From the NCBI GenBank assembly GCA_963969595.1, contig OZ018416.1:19236065-19300064 (forward strand): DNA of 64,000 nt. Reading direction: 5' to 3'. Numbering within the stretch: the first letter of the stretch is position 1; each line of letters starts with the position of its first letter. Below are positions 1-12,705 of this stretch, one piece after another. The DNA is from Neckera pumila (Eukaryota; Streptophyta; Bryopsida; Hypnales; Neckeraceae). Under the pieces are notes generated by a model. It was not told the DNA's origin. It saw only the letters and a program-made list of their open reading frames with translations, and ran no database searches. The position numbers and the translations under genes were made by a program.

Positions 1-756
1 AATTTCGTTGCATTCCGGGGCCCATTTTTGCATACAACATTGTCAAAAATGCGAATTTTTGATCGATCTAACTCAATCGCACATCTCACACCGAGAAACA
101 TAAATGGTGACTTGCGATTTCATAACAAAGCCATTTTTATTCCAAGGGTTCTAAGTTTTCTACAAAAGTTGGGTATGAAGGGCATTTTCACCCTAAACCG
201 ACTCCTTGCCATTGAGGAATTAGAAGAGATCTGGAATGCGGCCTTGGAGAGAACCCTGAAAATGCAGAATAAGCGCAAAGAAGTTGGGTTTGGAGGGCAT
301 TTTTATCATGAGGACAATTTCTCACGTATGATCTACTAAGGGCCCTATGGATGTCCAAGATAGTGAAAAAGTACTCAAAGTGAAGGCAGGCCATTAGATC
401 TGGGCTTAAAAGTTGATTTGAGATCATTTTCCATTAGATCAAGTCAATTGCTTTCCAACAATATAAAACACGAGGGAATCCAAGCTAAAATGAATAAGAT
501 ATAAGCGGATGAAGTTCTTAGTCTGCTAAAGGGATCAAAATTTATAGCATTGTGCAATATAAAAAAAAAGTCATTTTTAGGATTTTCAGTGTAAATACAA
601 TGAGATGTCAATTAAAATCGGCGTTTCATTTTTGCATACAACAGTTTCAAAAATGCAAATTTTTGAAATTGCAAAATATCATGAAATTTGGAATCCTTGG
701 GCACATATGAATTACTAGGGGCCTTATTGATGTCCAAAGTAGTGAAAAACTTATTT
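1..756. repeat. Two diverged direct copies of a dispersed repeat
   Basis: Positions about 24-67 (CATTTTTGCATACAACA, then TCAAAAATGC) recur at about 628-670. Positions about 320-375 (ACTAAGGGCC, then GATGTCCAA and TAGTGAAAAA) recur at about 702-750. The spacing differs by roughly 220 bp between the two matches, so one copy carries a deletion or the other an insertion. The left end lies outside the window. The short open frames here show no domain and are probably chance. Family unknown. Confidence 0.55.
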
Positions 757-895
757 TTTCAAAAAGATGCTAAAATTATCTGCAAAAGAAGATTGTCCAT
801 AACTTTCACATAGTAAATTCAAATAGACTAAATCAAAGCTTCATATATAGGCAAGAACATAATCTGTGAGAAAAAAATTTAAGAGTCTCAAAGCC
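757..895. mobile_element. Fragment of piggyBac-like family A (A6)
   Basis: This stretch matches the inside of family A as seen at about 26,878-27,005: AAAAGATGCT, then GATTGTCCATAACTTTC, an AAATCAAAGCTTCA-type block, and ATAATCT near the end. No TTAA or CCCTAAA terminus is visible beside it, so it is an internal fragment, in the same orientation as A2. Confidence 0.55.
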
Positions 896-1791
896 CACTT
901 GTTCAGTCTTGTTATTGCATCTTTTTTGAGAGGTCTTGGGTTGAAATCAAGGCTCTCAAGTCTCTGCATTTATTGGTCCCGTTGGAACAGCGAAGCTTTG
1001 AACCCCCTTGGGATCAAAAAGTCTCAAATCTACATGTTTAACCTTGTTGTTGTTCTCTTGTTTTAGCCTCAACTTTTCCTTGCTTTAGTCTTACATTGTG
1101 ACAAGTTAATAGAAAATTAAGAAACTTAAGATAGGTAGAAAAGATCCATCACTTGAAAGGCACAATAGATTGACGCTAAACACCTATAGATTGAATCGAA
1201 CCTGAATTACCAAGAATCTGAGTGTGCTTGTTTATTTGCCAAGGATGAGTAAATAAGCGTTCACATCATGCTACTTCTAATTTCAAAAAACTTTTATGTG
1301 CAAATTTTTGAAACATTTTTGAGGATGGTAACATATTAAAAATATGAAACCTACATTTTTCTTATAATCTTGCAACTTTTATGCAATTTTGTATTCAAAA
1401 TGGTATGCATACTAATAAGCAAGCTCTTTAAACATCCATATGGTTACATTTTGAAAAAGAAAATTTTTTCTTCATTGGGGTTAACTATAAGTCCTTGTTT
1501 TTTTTTCAATCTCATTAGTTCATAAATGAACAGAAATATATATATATATAATTATAAAAATTAATAACAGTATAATCAACAAAATAAATCTATATCAAAT
1601 TTGTTCTAATTCTCTCATATTCTGATCAAGTCCACGTACTTTCCTATTTGTCTTCTCTTTAGTATTTTTCTTCTCAATTAATTTTCATAATCAAAAAATT
1701 AATTTACGGCTAATTGGACAGAACTTTCCAACCAAAAAAATCTGTCTGCACTTTTAGATTTTAGAGTGGCATGAAAATTTAACTACCCTCT
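896..1791. other. AT-rich stretch without recognised gene
   Basis: No supportable coding region. It contains one arm of a dispersed repeat at about 1,110-1,270 (listed separately) and a short (AT)n microsatellite at about 1,535-1,551. Confidence 0.6.
1110..1270. repeat. Dispersed repeat, copy 1
   Basis: The + strand here (AAAGATCCAT, then GCACAAT, GATTGACGCTA, a CACCTATAGATTGA block, and GAGTAAATAA) matches the reverse complement of about 15,700-15,855. The match is about 150 bp and interrupted. It could be part of a retroelement terminus, but no such structure is resolved. Confidence 0.5.
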
Positions 1792-2427
1792 TCAAATAAT
1801 CTCTACAATACCATTATGTTGATTGAAATCCACATTGATTTTATATGAAGGTATGACAAATTGTCCTCCTTCACATATAAAATCATTCTCATTGCCCATG
1901 ATAACCAATTCACCAATTTTCAAAATTATTAGGACCCAAATGCCATAACTATAGGTATTATAATCATCATCCCAATTAAATGAGTTTGAAAAATCATTCA
2001 AAGTGTAAGTCAAATTACTAGCAAACGCACTTTCCTTTTGTTTAAAATCAGTGAAGTCTGTTTAAATGAAGTTTGGAGCTCCTGCTTCCACCGCTTGCTT
2101 CATTACATCATCAAATAATTTTGATGCCATGTTTGAAAATCTTTTTTGATATAGCTCATTCATCTAAGCTGTCATCTCCACTTGATCCTTCTTCCATCTC
2201 TCCAAAGCTACCGTCGAATTTTAAGTTGCAATAGAAGGCATATATCTCGCAGCAGATAATTCCAAATCAAATCCTCCTCTCTATTTAAGAGCGTACATCG
2301 AACCTCCTCCTCCTTTGTGACTAGCATTTCTCAAGAAAATTCTGCTTCTCTTAGAAATCTCTCTGAATAAAGTCCGGTCTGAATATGCTGGAGTGCATAT
2401 TAGAGAGAAATGTTTCATTTGAAGTCA
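1792..2427 (-). pseudogene. Decayed coding region, family not recognised
   Basis: Read on the minus strand from an ATG near 2,427, one frame runs for about 210 codons down to a TGA at 1,792-1,794, interrupted by four in-frame stops. The last 73 codons are uninterrupted. The frame looks protein-like throughout: a basic start, a short glycine run (GGGG), a charged middle (ERWKKDQVEM), an amphipathic stretch (LFDDVMKQAVEAGAP), and a C-terminal part rich in aromatic and acidic residues (NWDDDYNTYSYG). Keeping one frame across stops suggests a gene that decayed mostly by point substitution, or a single exon of one. I do not recognise the family and assign no function. Alternative: a chance open region in a repeat, which I think less likely. 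Confidence 0.4.
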
Positions 2428-3648
2428 ATTGATATTAGTATGAAGTCCATACTAATGGACAATCTTTGTATAGTGGTTCAAATTTAATTTAATTTAAAAA
2501 TTCAATACTTTAAGGGTTCAGGATAGTTATTTGAGGTGCATTTCAAGTCCAAATTTGGGGCTTTAACTCCACCTGCTAAGTCATGTAAAGCCCTTTGAAG
2601 TTCACTAATTGTATTTAAAGAGTTCACGTTGAGTCCTGTGAAACGCACTTACATGACTCAGAAAATATTTTCAGGCATTTAATTGTCAATTTTTTGTCAA
2701 TTTGGACATTTTTTTGACGAAATTCTGTCAATTTGGACATTTAGTCAATCACAACGTGTCAATTCGGACACAATTTTCTTGTAGTGGAGCGGTTGCAGAG
2801 ATTTATATGAAAATTTTATTCTATATTTTAATTTGAAATGTTAATTTAGAGGCTTGACAATACTATATATTATTTTGAATTCTTATTTTTAATAATAATT
2901 ATTGCATTGAACGTTCAGATTTAGTTGTTCATTGCTCGACATTCTTCGCTCACATTCTAGCATTGTTGAACTTAAAAGCTTACTAGTTATTAATAATGGA
3001 ATGACCTTTAATGCTTCTCTAATCTGTTGTTGGCTCAAAACTGTTTGTGCGAGTATCTTCCAAGTAATCGGCTAATAAAAATCGATAATATAGACTTCTT
3101 GTATGTAGTACAAAAATGGCTACTTGAATATTTATAACTATATAAAGGCTTAAAACAACCTGCAACTGCAAAAATACCAATCTATGCAATACATTGGTCA
3201 TCACTTTTGGATTATAGATTCAACAATCTACAAAAAAAACTTTGCCAATTTTTAATTTGCCTTTATCTTTATAGTTTTCTTATTACAAATTAGGTGCAAT
3301 ACAAAATAAGAACAACGAACCGCTAATAACAATGTTTGCCACAGAAAAACATACTAAAACAAAATTCAAAAAACAAAATTTGAATCGACTTTGCCAAATA
3401 AAATAATGCAGAAATGTAATAGTCAAAACAATTGACTTTCGCCTATAATTAGTGACTGAAAGTAGCTGAAAATCTACACTCTCCCTCTATATTCCAAGTA
3501 TTGGAGATATTCTACAAGTGTTCACTATGTAAAAATTTTGAAAACTTTTAGAAATTGATGTTTAAAAAAAAATATTCAGCTTATAAAGGATCATATTCAA
3601 AGCTAAAAATCAGCTTTAAATGCCATACCAATCTTATCATTGAATTTC
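2428..3648. other. AT-rich stretch, no gene seen
   Basis: Apart from a CACTA-type terminus at 2,686-2,786 I see nothing supportable. The short minus-strand open frame at 3,019-3,204 has no recognisable content. Confidence 0.6.
2686..2786. mobile_element. CACTA (En/Spm)-type terminus with subterminal repeats
   Basis: The segment ends in TTTTCTTGTAGTG at 2,786, the reverse complement of the CACTACAAGAAAA terminus typical of plant CACTA transposons. Just inside are four direct copies of a GTCAATTnGGACA-like motif, matching the subterminal repeats such elements carry. No matching left terminus is seen upstream, so this is a lone or truncated end. Confidence 0.5.
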
Positions 3649-3930
3649 CACTAGATGAGATTCGGGGGTCTTAGAAGGCTCTAAGTTCCCTTGCTGTTTA
3701 CTGCGTTTTCAGACTGCGGGAACGCAGTAGCAGCAGCTGGCTAACGTGGTCGAGCGACTGCTACATAATTTTTTGAGAAAAAAAAAAAAAAAAAAAAGTT
3801 TGCTTAAAATGATATTTTGGTAAATTTATTTTTTTAATTCTGACACACCCGTACTGGCGTTCACTGAATCTGAGCAGATCAAGGAACAGGCCTGAAACGG
3901 CCCTCTAAGACCCCCAAATATCATCTAATG
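3649..3930. mobile_element. CATTAG-ended miniature element, copy 1
   Basis: This 282-bp element has ends CACTAGATGAGATT and, on the other strand at the right end, CATTAGATGATATT, each followed by a GGGGGTCTTA-like block. The same family recurs at 26,004-26,283 and 62,739-63,037. Inside are a GC-rich part (an imperfect GCGGGAACGCAG palindrome), an A-run at about 3,778-3,797, and a segment containing GTTCACTGAATCTGAGCAG. No clear target duplication is visible. Superfamily not assigned. Confidence 0.7.
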
Positions 3931-5703
3931 TTGGCAAATTTCACATAAAGTAGGCACAAATTTAACTCAAATTTGAGCAGTAAGACCCGTAGATTGAAAA
4001 TTTCAAAGTTTGCACATTATTTTTTTTTTGGTCTTTAAAAAGAACCAAAATCTACAAATGTATAAGATTCTTGATGATTTAAAGTATATCTCAGATGTGC
4101 ATTTCAAAAATCTTAAAAATCGTATGTTTGAGAAGCTTCAAATTTCTTATATTCCAAAAAAATTTGAAACCTTAGATTTCAAAAAATAATCGTCATACTT
4201 TCTTGATTTAAAAAAAGAATAATTTGAATTCTTAGATTTCAAAAAATAATCTTTATACTTCTTTGGTTTAGAAAAAAATTCAAAATTCATAATTTTCAAA
4301 AAGTCTGTGAAAATGCAATATTTCAAAAAATGCAGTCCATCCAGGGTCTCAACTAAGAAATGTCAAAAAACTAAAAACTCAATAATGTCCTCACAAATCA
4401 TCCAAATCCTATAATTTTCAACGCTTTGTTATATGCAAATCTTTTACCAATACAACAAGTATAAGCAACATTCTAGAAGTTAAAATTTTGTCAATCCACT
4501 TAAAATTGCTACTAAAAATAATTACAAATTTAGACCAAAAAAACCCTTATAACTTTTTAAGTTCTTTACAACTTGATTTAAATGTTTTTTGGAGCATTTT
4601 TTAGCATTTTTTTATTGTTTTTAGGGCGATTAGAAGTGAAAAATTCAAAAAATCATTTTGGTCTCTATCTCAAAGATTTGTTACACTACAAATTTGAAAA
4701 AAACAAATTGTTGTTAAGTAAAAAACTTAGAAATCTACACACACAAAGTCAAGCGGCTTTCATTTCATGAAGAGAGAATTCAAGAATACAAATGTAAAAA
4801 AAGTAGTAAAAACTTTATTAAATGATAAAGCACCATCTCCAAGCAAAGCAAAAATTTACAATAATCTCAAAATCACTAACAAAATTTGACTTGACAACAA
4901 TGTCAAATTAAGAAGCTCTTCCACTTAGACACTCAAACCCTGAAACAAATGAGCTTTAATATTTGGATGAAATTAGTTCAAAATTAAGATAAACTTCTAA
5001 AAGACTTCATTTAACACTATAATACAATGTAGAAGCCTAATGACACTTTACGTGACAAATTTAATATTTTAAAGACACTAAATTTTTTAAATATATATAA
5101 ACAAAATAATCTTCTTTATCAATAATTTTTTTTGTAATAATAATAACATAATTGCTAAAATTTAATGTGTACAATGTTGAAAATATTAAAAATTATATTA
5201 TTTATTTATGGTTATAATAATGTTTAATAACACAAGTTTGAAATTTGTTACATCACAAGATTAAACATTATAAAATTTTGGATTCTAAGTCTGAATTCTG
5301 ATAGAAATAACTAAAAACTAAATAAATAAAATTAATAACAACGAGAATACATTTGTTTATTAAACAAATGAAAGTAGAATTTGTCAAGTGACAATAGTCA
5401 TGTAATAATTGTAAGATACGAGGGTCGTGGGTTTTACATTGCAATGTTGTTGTTATGGAAGAAAAAATGTTCTAGCATTGCAAATATCACTTCTAACTTC
5501 AAAATTCATATTTTTAATGCAAGAAATAGTACGACATATTTATTTGGAGCCTAGTGAAAAAATATTCTAATTGAAGCTAATCTGAATTTTTTTGAATATC
5601 AAATCTTTCTAGAACACTTTGTCTTCCCTAAATTGGCATCCACATATGCTTTGTAAGAAAGCTCAATTTGAATGTCAGAGTGACGGAGCTTGTCCTCAAC
5701 AAT
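3931..5703. other. AT-rich stretch, no gene seen
   Basis: At about 4,145-4,300 a roughly 65-bp unit with TTAGATTTCAAAAAATAATC is repeated with divergence. The open frame at 4,582-4,770 is low-complexity (F/L/K-rich) and unsupported. Nothing else recognised. Confidence 0.6.
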
Positions 5704-5707
5704 TTAA

Positions 5708-6626
5708 CCCCTATAGGCCCAAAGCCTTTCTTTTGCCAAAAAACACCCAAAATTGTTATTTTTATAGCAAAGAGTTAAAAAATTTGAAATTTTTTTTTTC
5801 AGAATATTTAACTGTAGGTTCTTTTCTCTAACTAGTATAAAAATATATGGAAGAAATTTCAGAATTTTTGATTGCACAGATTGCAAGATATTTGCATTTA
5901 CAGTGGAAGAAAAAATTTCAATACATTGTGGGACTAGATTTTTAGACTTTGAACATTTTTAAATTTAAATTTTTGCACTACAAAGCTTTGAGCTTTAAAT
6001 TTTTACCGTGGAGAATTGAGTTGAAAATCTAACAAAAGAAAAAAATTTCAAAAAAATTTAATTTTCATTATTAAAAAAATTGTTATGTAGAAGTAGACAC
6101 GAGATAGAAGGAAAATCTAAAATATTAATATCTCTTATATGGAATTAAACAGCACTAATACCAATAGTGATGTTGTTCTAACAATAAAAGTAAACCACAT
6201 GGACTTTTTTTTTTGAAAAATTGTAAAAATTGTATTTAGAAATGAATCCTACAAGTTATTTTTTTCAGGAAGATACTCCAAGTGCTCGAAAAATTAGACT
6301 GTCCATCACTTCTTGTAAAAAATCCAAATGATATGAATCAAAGCTTTCAAATAGACAAAATGTAATCTATTAAAATAAATAAATAAATTTAAAAGAAAAG
6401 AAATTTGCAAAAACAATTTTGCTACCCCCCGAACGTTGTTTGAGCTTATTTGGGCATACCTTCTTTTTCCCCGGGCACTGATTGAAAAAAAAAATAATAC
6501 TCACACAAAGCTTAGCATTTTTTCTATCTTCAAAAAAAATTTTGGAAAATCACAACAAACATTCAACCCGTAGGTACTTGTCCAAAATTCCATTTGTTCC
6601 CCAAAAGATCAATGGATTTTTAGGGG
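5708..6626. mobile_element. piggyBac-like non-coding element, family A copy 1 (A1)
   Basis: TTAA at 5,704-5,707 and 6,627-6,630 flanks a 919-bp element with ends CCCCTATAGG and TTTTAGGGG. The interior matches A2 in order: GCAAAGAGTT, TGGAAGAAATTTCAGAA, then TTGCAAGATAT, and the AAAAATTGTTA block. There is no coding capacity. Same orientation as A2. Confidence 0.85.
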
Positions 6627-6630
6627 TTAA

Positions 6631-9600
6631 CCATGATATGCCAAGTCAATTTAACTTATAGTACAAATAATGACATGAATGTCATGTTATTATATGTATA
6701 ATATTACTTTAATGCTCAAATTCAAATCACCACTGAAATAATTGGCTTAAAGTATATTTTAAATAATAATAAATTGATAATTAATTTAAAGCAAAATATC
6801 TAATGTATTAGTGTTAATTGTATTAATATTTGACAATCATGCATAATGAAAGGCAACAAGAATAAGAAAACATCAAAAATTTGTACAATTATAATTAAAT
6901 ACGAGATTTTAAAATGAGGAATTTATAAATTTGAATCTAATGACTAACAATTATGGTTGTTACATTTGTGGAAAGACTATGAAAATTAGCATAAATAAGA
7001 TGCAACACCATCAAAATGACCAATATGAATGAAATACAAGCAAGCAAGAAGTATTGTTTTATATTTTTTGATAATGATGACGTCCAAACCTTTTAAAAGC
7101 ACAGCACGTTGAGTTCTCTGCTAAAATGCTCCATCACCTAATCTTGCTACAACTATAAAAAAAAAACACCAAGGAGCTAAAGAGACACTAATAGGGACTG
7201 TATGGACTCCAAAAATGTGAAAAGCCAAAAATGCAAAAAGCCAAAAATGGCATAATGTTGAAATATTTGAAGATTTCACGTTGCTTTTAAATATAAATTA
7301 ATGTCCTAAAGCAAAATGTTGCAAATTTTTTTGGAAACTCAAGAATGTAAATAAAATAAAAAATGCTACTTACTATTTGGTGCCTCTTGCAACATTTAAG
7401 ATGCTTGGATTGAAGATTGCCTTCACTCAAAGGCGGACATGGCACTCAATAAGGATGTAATAGATGCCCTGTACGCCTTGAACTATCTCCTCCTTGATTG
7501 TCCATATTCTTTGCAGTACGCTATTCTTACTATCCTGGCGTACTAACTAAGTGAACAAAACAACTTGGCTCAAAATTCTCACCATTTAAGTGAATTTAAA
7601 AGCTATAAAACCTAAAAAAAATGAACCATTGATGTGTCCTTGGTGTCAAGAAATTAACCATTTGGCCCATTGGTTGTTGCTCTACTTCAAGGGCTTCCCG
7701 AACCCTTAAGATAAGTTTTTTTTAAAGAAAATCCAAATTCAAATTTTTAGAATAGCATAAAATAAGTATATGTATCTGGAATATATTTTTTTTGTGATTT
7801 ATAGAGTAAAATATGAGAAAATAAAAATTTAAGGGTCAAATTTCAATCCTTTATATTTTATTCATGATAAATCCACAATTCATGAAACTTGTAACATGTG
7901 ATCCTATTCAAGATGTACATTCTTTCCATGGAAAGGAATTAGACATTTTGGCTTCTCACAAAAAGTTTTTTTTCACGCAAAATTTCATCAAAATAAAAAT
8001 AGGTCTAAATATAGTCCATTTTAAGTGAAATTGAACAAGAAGGTAGCATCCCTTTTGTGTAAGAGCATGTCTAAATTTCACTTCATAAATCTAATTTCTG
8101 AGTTTAAGAGATTGATTTATATGGGGTGTCAACTACTTTTGTGAGTCACTGTAGGATTGTATTAATAAAAATTCAGTAGAAGTAATGGTAATAGCAGCCA
8201 TCTTTGAGTGTCAATTATTTTTTTATATTTTATACTTTGAGTTTCCATAACTTTTGCTGCATAGTTTTAAATGCCACGAAATAAAGTTCGTGCATTCCTC
8301 CAGTCCTCCTTATTGAATTCTTATCAATGGTTCCAAATCATGAGATTAACCTTTTAATTCTTAAGTGACATCAAATTAGCCCTTAACCCCTAGGAACTCA
8401 AGCAACTAAAAGAAGTATTAGTAATAGTTGAATTGAATTGGTAGTAGACGTAGTTGTCTCAAAATTTATTGAATTTTTTATTTGCTACAACCATAAAAAG
8501 TATTAATATAAGTATAATAGAAATAATACAAAATAGCACTTGTCTATAAAATTCTTTTACCTTTTAATTCCATTTGAATAGACAATCTCTATATAAATAA
8601 CCAAAAGGTTCTATATCAAGGTCAATACATTGTTTGCATTATATATATGAAGTTTCATTATATATATAATTATTTTTCTTCAAGTTGAGAGGAGTGAATT
8701 TTTTTGTAGAGATATAGAGTAAATTTTATGAGCTTAGTTGTTTAAATAAATATAATTTATTATTTTCTTTGTTATCATTAAGTTTAATGGATTCCTGTCA
8801 ATGCATTTTGTATAGTAGTTCTTCTAAAACTACTAGAGCTTTAATCACTTATAAAAGAAATTTGTATAGGAAATAAGATTTCACACGAGAATTTGTTTTA
8901 AAAAAAAAAGAATACTTGTAGACTACAAGATATTGCAACATCTTAGTTTGGTGATATGGCTAAATTAAGTGAACTTATTTAATCAAAAGAACTTGTACAA
9001 TTATATTTGGATGATTTAAATCTAAACAAATGCAATGATTGTATAAAGGAAGAATTTTTTGAATTTTTCTTCTCAATAGGCCTGTAAATATGCATACAAT
9101 TCAAATTTAAATCTCGTCCATTGGATTCAAAAAGTGAAAAAAATCTTCAAACTTGTCTAATGTATACATAAATGAATTATTCATAGATGTTTTGTTTTAT
9201 CCAAATTTCAAGTTTGATGACATTTTTGTAGAATTTGCCTACAATGTAGATACATTTGAAATTATTTGTCACACTGAAGACAATGGGTGGAAAAAAAAAG
9301 ACATTGATGAACTTATTCTACACTATCGAAATCCAAAGAGTGTTTAGTAGTCATAATTTTTTTCCTATATTTGCTAAGAATTTTACATTGAAACCTGAAA
9401 TTTATGGCCCTCAAGATTCAAGAAAAAGAGTATTCTACACCAGCAACTAGAGATTGATGGCATTATATTGCATGCAAGTATTTATACACCAACACTTTAT
9501 TAATAAATTCAAAATCTTTTGATGTGATGTCATATTGTATTTGAATCCCCTAGATTGTTTAATAATAAATTTTTTAATTTTAATCAAATTAAGAATATAA

Positions 9601-9914
9601 ATCAATATTTGCTATCAATTTGAATTTATCACAACTGAATACATGTATTTTGGATAGGAACATGTGAATTTAGAACATGGAGATAGCATTGTTGTTCCAT
9701 TATTTTTTTTTAATGGTAAAACTGCATTATCCAAAGGTGGAAAAATAATGGATATCCAAATATCCAATTTATTTTACAATTGCAAACATAATATGCAAAG
9801 ATAGGCATTTTGAAAGTAGCCATTGTTTGTTAGCACTATTGCTACATTTCAAAGTTCTAAATTTAAGGCCTTTGGAACGTTTGCAAACATTCTAAAATTG
9901 TCTCTCACATATCT
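6631..9914. other. 3.3 kb AT-rich stretch, no gene recognised
   Basis: No RNA gene or coherent multi-exon signal seen. Two overlapping short open frames at 9,153-9,450 encode about 64 residues each, acidic and aromatic, without a known motif. A CTTAACCCCTAGG at 8,387-8,399 resembles a TTAA-element end, but no partner is visible. Confidence 0.55.
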
Positions 9915-9918
9915 TTAA

Positions 9919-10852
9919 CCCCTCAAGCCCTGAACATGCTTTTTTGAGAACATAGCGTTTTGGGGCTGCTCACTACAAGCCGAGTTTTTAATTTTTTTTT
10001 TTGAAATTTTCACACAACATTTTCCCGAGGAGTGGCTTTAAGGCCCAACAATTTTCATAACTTTTGACTACATGATTAAAAAGTTATTGCATGATATGTC
10101 ATTTTTATTGCTCAGCGGGCACCTCGGGCAGCAAAAAACTCTTCTTTAAAAATCATTTTTTAAGAAAATAAAAATTTGAAATTGGTTCTTTTAGATTTAT
10201 ATGTATGCGGGAAGCTTTGAATTATTCCATTTGGATTAACAAGTCAAAAATTATGAGGATTCTTAGTTTGAGGGTAGTTTTGGAATCTCAACTCTAAAAT
10301 AAACTTTGAAGTCCTTTAGTTAACTCAATTTTCAATGTTTTGAAAAAAAATAAAAACATTGGGTGTAGATTGTTTATTACAACATTACAACCATTGGAAT
10401 TGGCATTTTTCAACTCCATAAATAAATTCTTAACAATTTAGTGTTTTGAATCATTCTCTACCTCTTCCTACTTACTATTTTTTTCCTATATGTTGTACAA
10501 TTCCAAATGACCTAAAAATTTTCAAGCATGTAGCCAACTTGCCTTCAAGAATAAATTCAAAGAGTAACCATCATTTTGGACATTTTTTCATACAAATGTG
10601 ACCTTGTGAAGGGTAGCTGCCCGTTTTTTTGCAGGGACAAAAAAAGGATTTTTGTCAATTCAAATGCTATTATTTTGCTATCCACATGGTGGAAAATGCT
10701 GAAATTTTTTCCACATCTTTTTAAACAAGTTTACTACAAGATCATATGGTTACATATGTCCAAAAATTTTTTTTTTCTAAAATTTGACACTAGTATTTGA
10801 AATGGCAGTTTTGGAGCGGTTTTGGTGAAAACATAGTCAAAAACCTTTAGGG
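9919..10852. mobile_element. piggyBac-like non-coding element, family B copy 1 (B1)
   Basis: TTAA at 9,915-9,918 and 10,853-10,856 flanks 934 bp. The left end begins CCCCTCAAGCCC; the right end is CAAAAACCTTTAGGG. It is the inverted counterpart of B2 (13,807-14,736): both contain the GACAAAAAAAGGATTTTTGTC-like block, a CTCACTACAAG or complementary block, and the GTGAAAACATAGTCAAAAA end. The open frame at 10,576-10,800 lies inside this non-coding repeat and is disregarded. Confidence 0.85.
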
Positions 10853-10856
10853 TTAA

Positions 10857-11972
10857 ACCACAGAAATAATATAGTTACAAGTAAGTAAATTAGAATTAAG
10901 TGTATTGAATAATCTGAGTATTTCAACTGCTGATGATGAATTTACTTTATGAAATATAAACCTCTTAACTGTGAACAAACTACAGAGAAATATGGAGTTG
11001 CATATTTAAATTTAAACGAATTGAATATTTTTATGTTTTTGTGAACAACAGACTATTGGTGATTGATCAAATTGGTAATGAATAAAAAGTCTATTCAAGA
11101 TTTTATGCTTGTGACAAACATCACATGTATAATAAGATTTAAATTATAATGTGATGTTTGTCACAAACAAATAAGTATTGCTGATTAAACAAATTGAATG
11201 TAGAATTTGATTTCATTAAATTCACAGTTGTTGTAATGTGTGTTGAAAGTAATAATGCTTTGAAAAATACCTATAATTATAACGATCCTATACTTATAAT
11301 GATTACATATGAAGTTAGTGGATTTGTATTTTTAGTCTTCAATACACTAAACCAATTATTTTAAGCAAGAATAATGTGTAGGTATTTTACATTTTGTTTG
11401 AAAAGAAATATAGCAAACATTAAATCCATCACTAATGATAATATCAATTTTTTGAATTCATTTTCAAAAGCATATATGAAATTGACAAGTTTTGAAATTA
11501 TAAACAAATGACTTGCACTTATACAATGAATAGATGTAAATATCCATGTAGTATGTGCATGTGTCCCATTGAAGAATTGATAAATGTGAAAAGAACCTTT
11601 GATTACCGCACGGAGCCTACAATGAAAGTAATCTATAAGCAAATGATGGAAGCACCTCCAACTAAGCGCATATACACATTTCAAATCAAAATTCACTGCA
11701 TCTTGCGGTATCTTAAGATATGATGCAATTTTGAAATTTTTGAACAGAAAAATTGTACTCATGAATTTGTATTGAATATTACATATCAATCATTGAATGC
11801 ATAATATTTTTTTAGATTTCACTTTTTTGTTTATATAGAATTTTTCAATGAATTATTTTTAAATATAAAATTTTAAAATGTAGGATATTTTAATAATGAA
11901 ATTTGGCTCTAAAGTTAATGGCTATTGGACATTATGGTATAGTGTGCCCTTAGGGGTTTTGCTGGAAGAAAG
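10857..11972. other. AT-rich stretch with one hairpin, no gene seen
   Basis: Contains the palindrome listed at 11,110-11,166. Overlapping open frames on both strands at 11,361-11,789 show no recognisable domain and antisense each other. Confidence 0.5.
11110..11166. repeat. Short near-perfect hairpin
   Basis: TTGTGACAAACATCACAT at about 11,110-11,127 pairs with its reverse complement at about 11,149-11,166 around a loop of about 21 nt. It could be a tiny inverted-repeat transposon or a transcribed hairpin. Nothing else supports either. Confidence 0.6.
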
Positions 11973-12705
11973 ATGAAAATTGACAATCCTTGTACAGCCA
12001 TCAATGTTGGTGTGTTACATCAAACAAATTTGGGTGTCTTCAAAACATTGATGGATGTTCTACAAGACATGTCAAAAGAGTTGAATTCTAATTCAATTTC
12101 ACAATTAGATGAAAAGGATAATGGCAATGAAAGAATCAATAAGATTTTTTCATTTTCAGTTGAATTGCCCGGTTCATTACTAGGAGGGTATTTTACATCA
12201 AATGCAAAGTCACAAACGCACGTCACTAGTAAGTAAGCATATGTTTTCAACAAATTAATGCCTCCATGGTGCAAGAAATGGGCTGTGCACAATTTGATTT
12301 GCTCAACAACATTTGAGTTCAACCCCCAGCTATACAAGTACTACTAATAAATCTCTTGCTTAGAGGGCAATTTGGGCTTAGTTAAGTTGAATTCCTTGTT
12401 GTAATCTTGCAATGATGTTACAAGCTGAGGAGAGAACATTCACAAGACAACAATGGAAGAAAAATCCACATTCTGGACTTCAAGCTGCGGAGACTTCTTT
12501 GATAAATAGTGACCAGCGTTTAGTAACAAGAGCATCGGATCAAAGCTTTCTGAAAAGAAATTCCCAGATTTGAATCACAAGGCATCATTGGAACTGACTT
12601 CAAAAGATGCCATGGGAGTTCACAACAGGAATATTGATCCAAGATCAAACCAAAATCATAGCACCGGAGCAATCCCAAAAAGTGGGAATTTTTTTCAATT
12701 TTGAT
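11973..12705 (+). pseudogene. Possible decayed coding region, family not recognised
   Basis: An 87-codon open frame at 11,973-12,236 (with LDEKDNGNERINK near its middle) is followed by a second protein-like segment. From an ATG near 12,413 the frame reads about 49 codons (including RQQWKKNPHSGLQAAETSL) to a TGA near 12,567, and continues in a shifted frame to about 12,705 (including NHKASLELTSKDAMGVHNR and IPKSGNFFQF). The composition is more polar and even than the surrounding AT-rich noise, and the change of frame at a stop is what a one-base indel in a former exon would give. No family recognised. The first and second parts may be unrelated. Confidence 0.33.

Noticed and set aside
8387..8399. 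CTTAACCCCTAGG as the left end of another TTAA element
   Set aside because: No matching right end or family A, B or C interior follows it before B1.
10576..10800. 74-codon open frame
   Set aside because: It lies in non-coding repeat B1; the same region in B2, B3 and B4 is not open in a shared frame.
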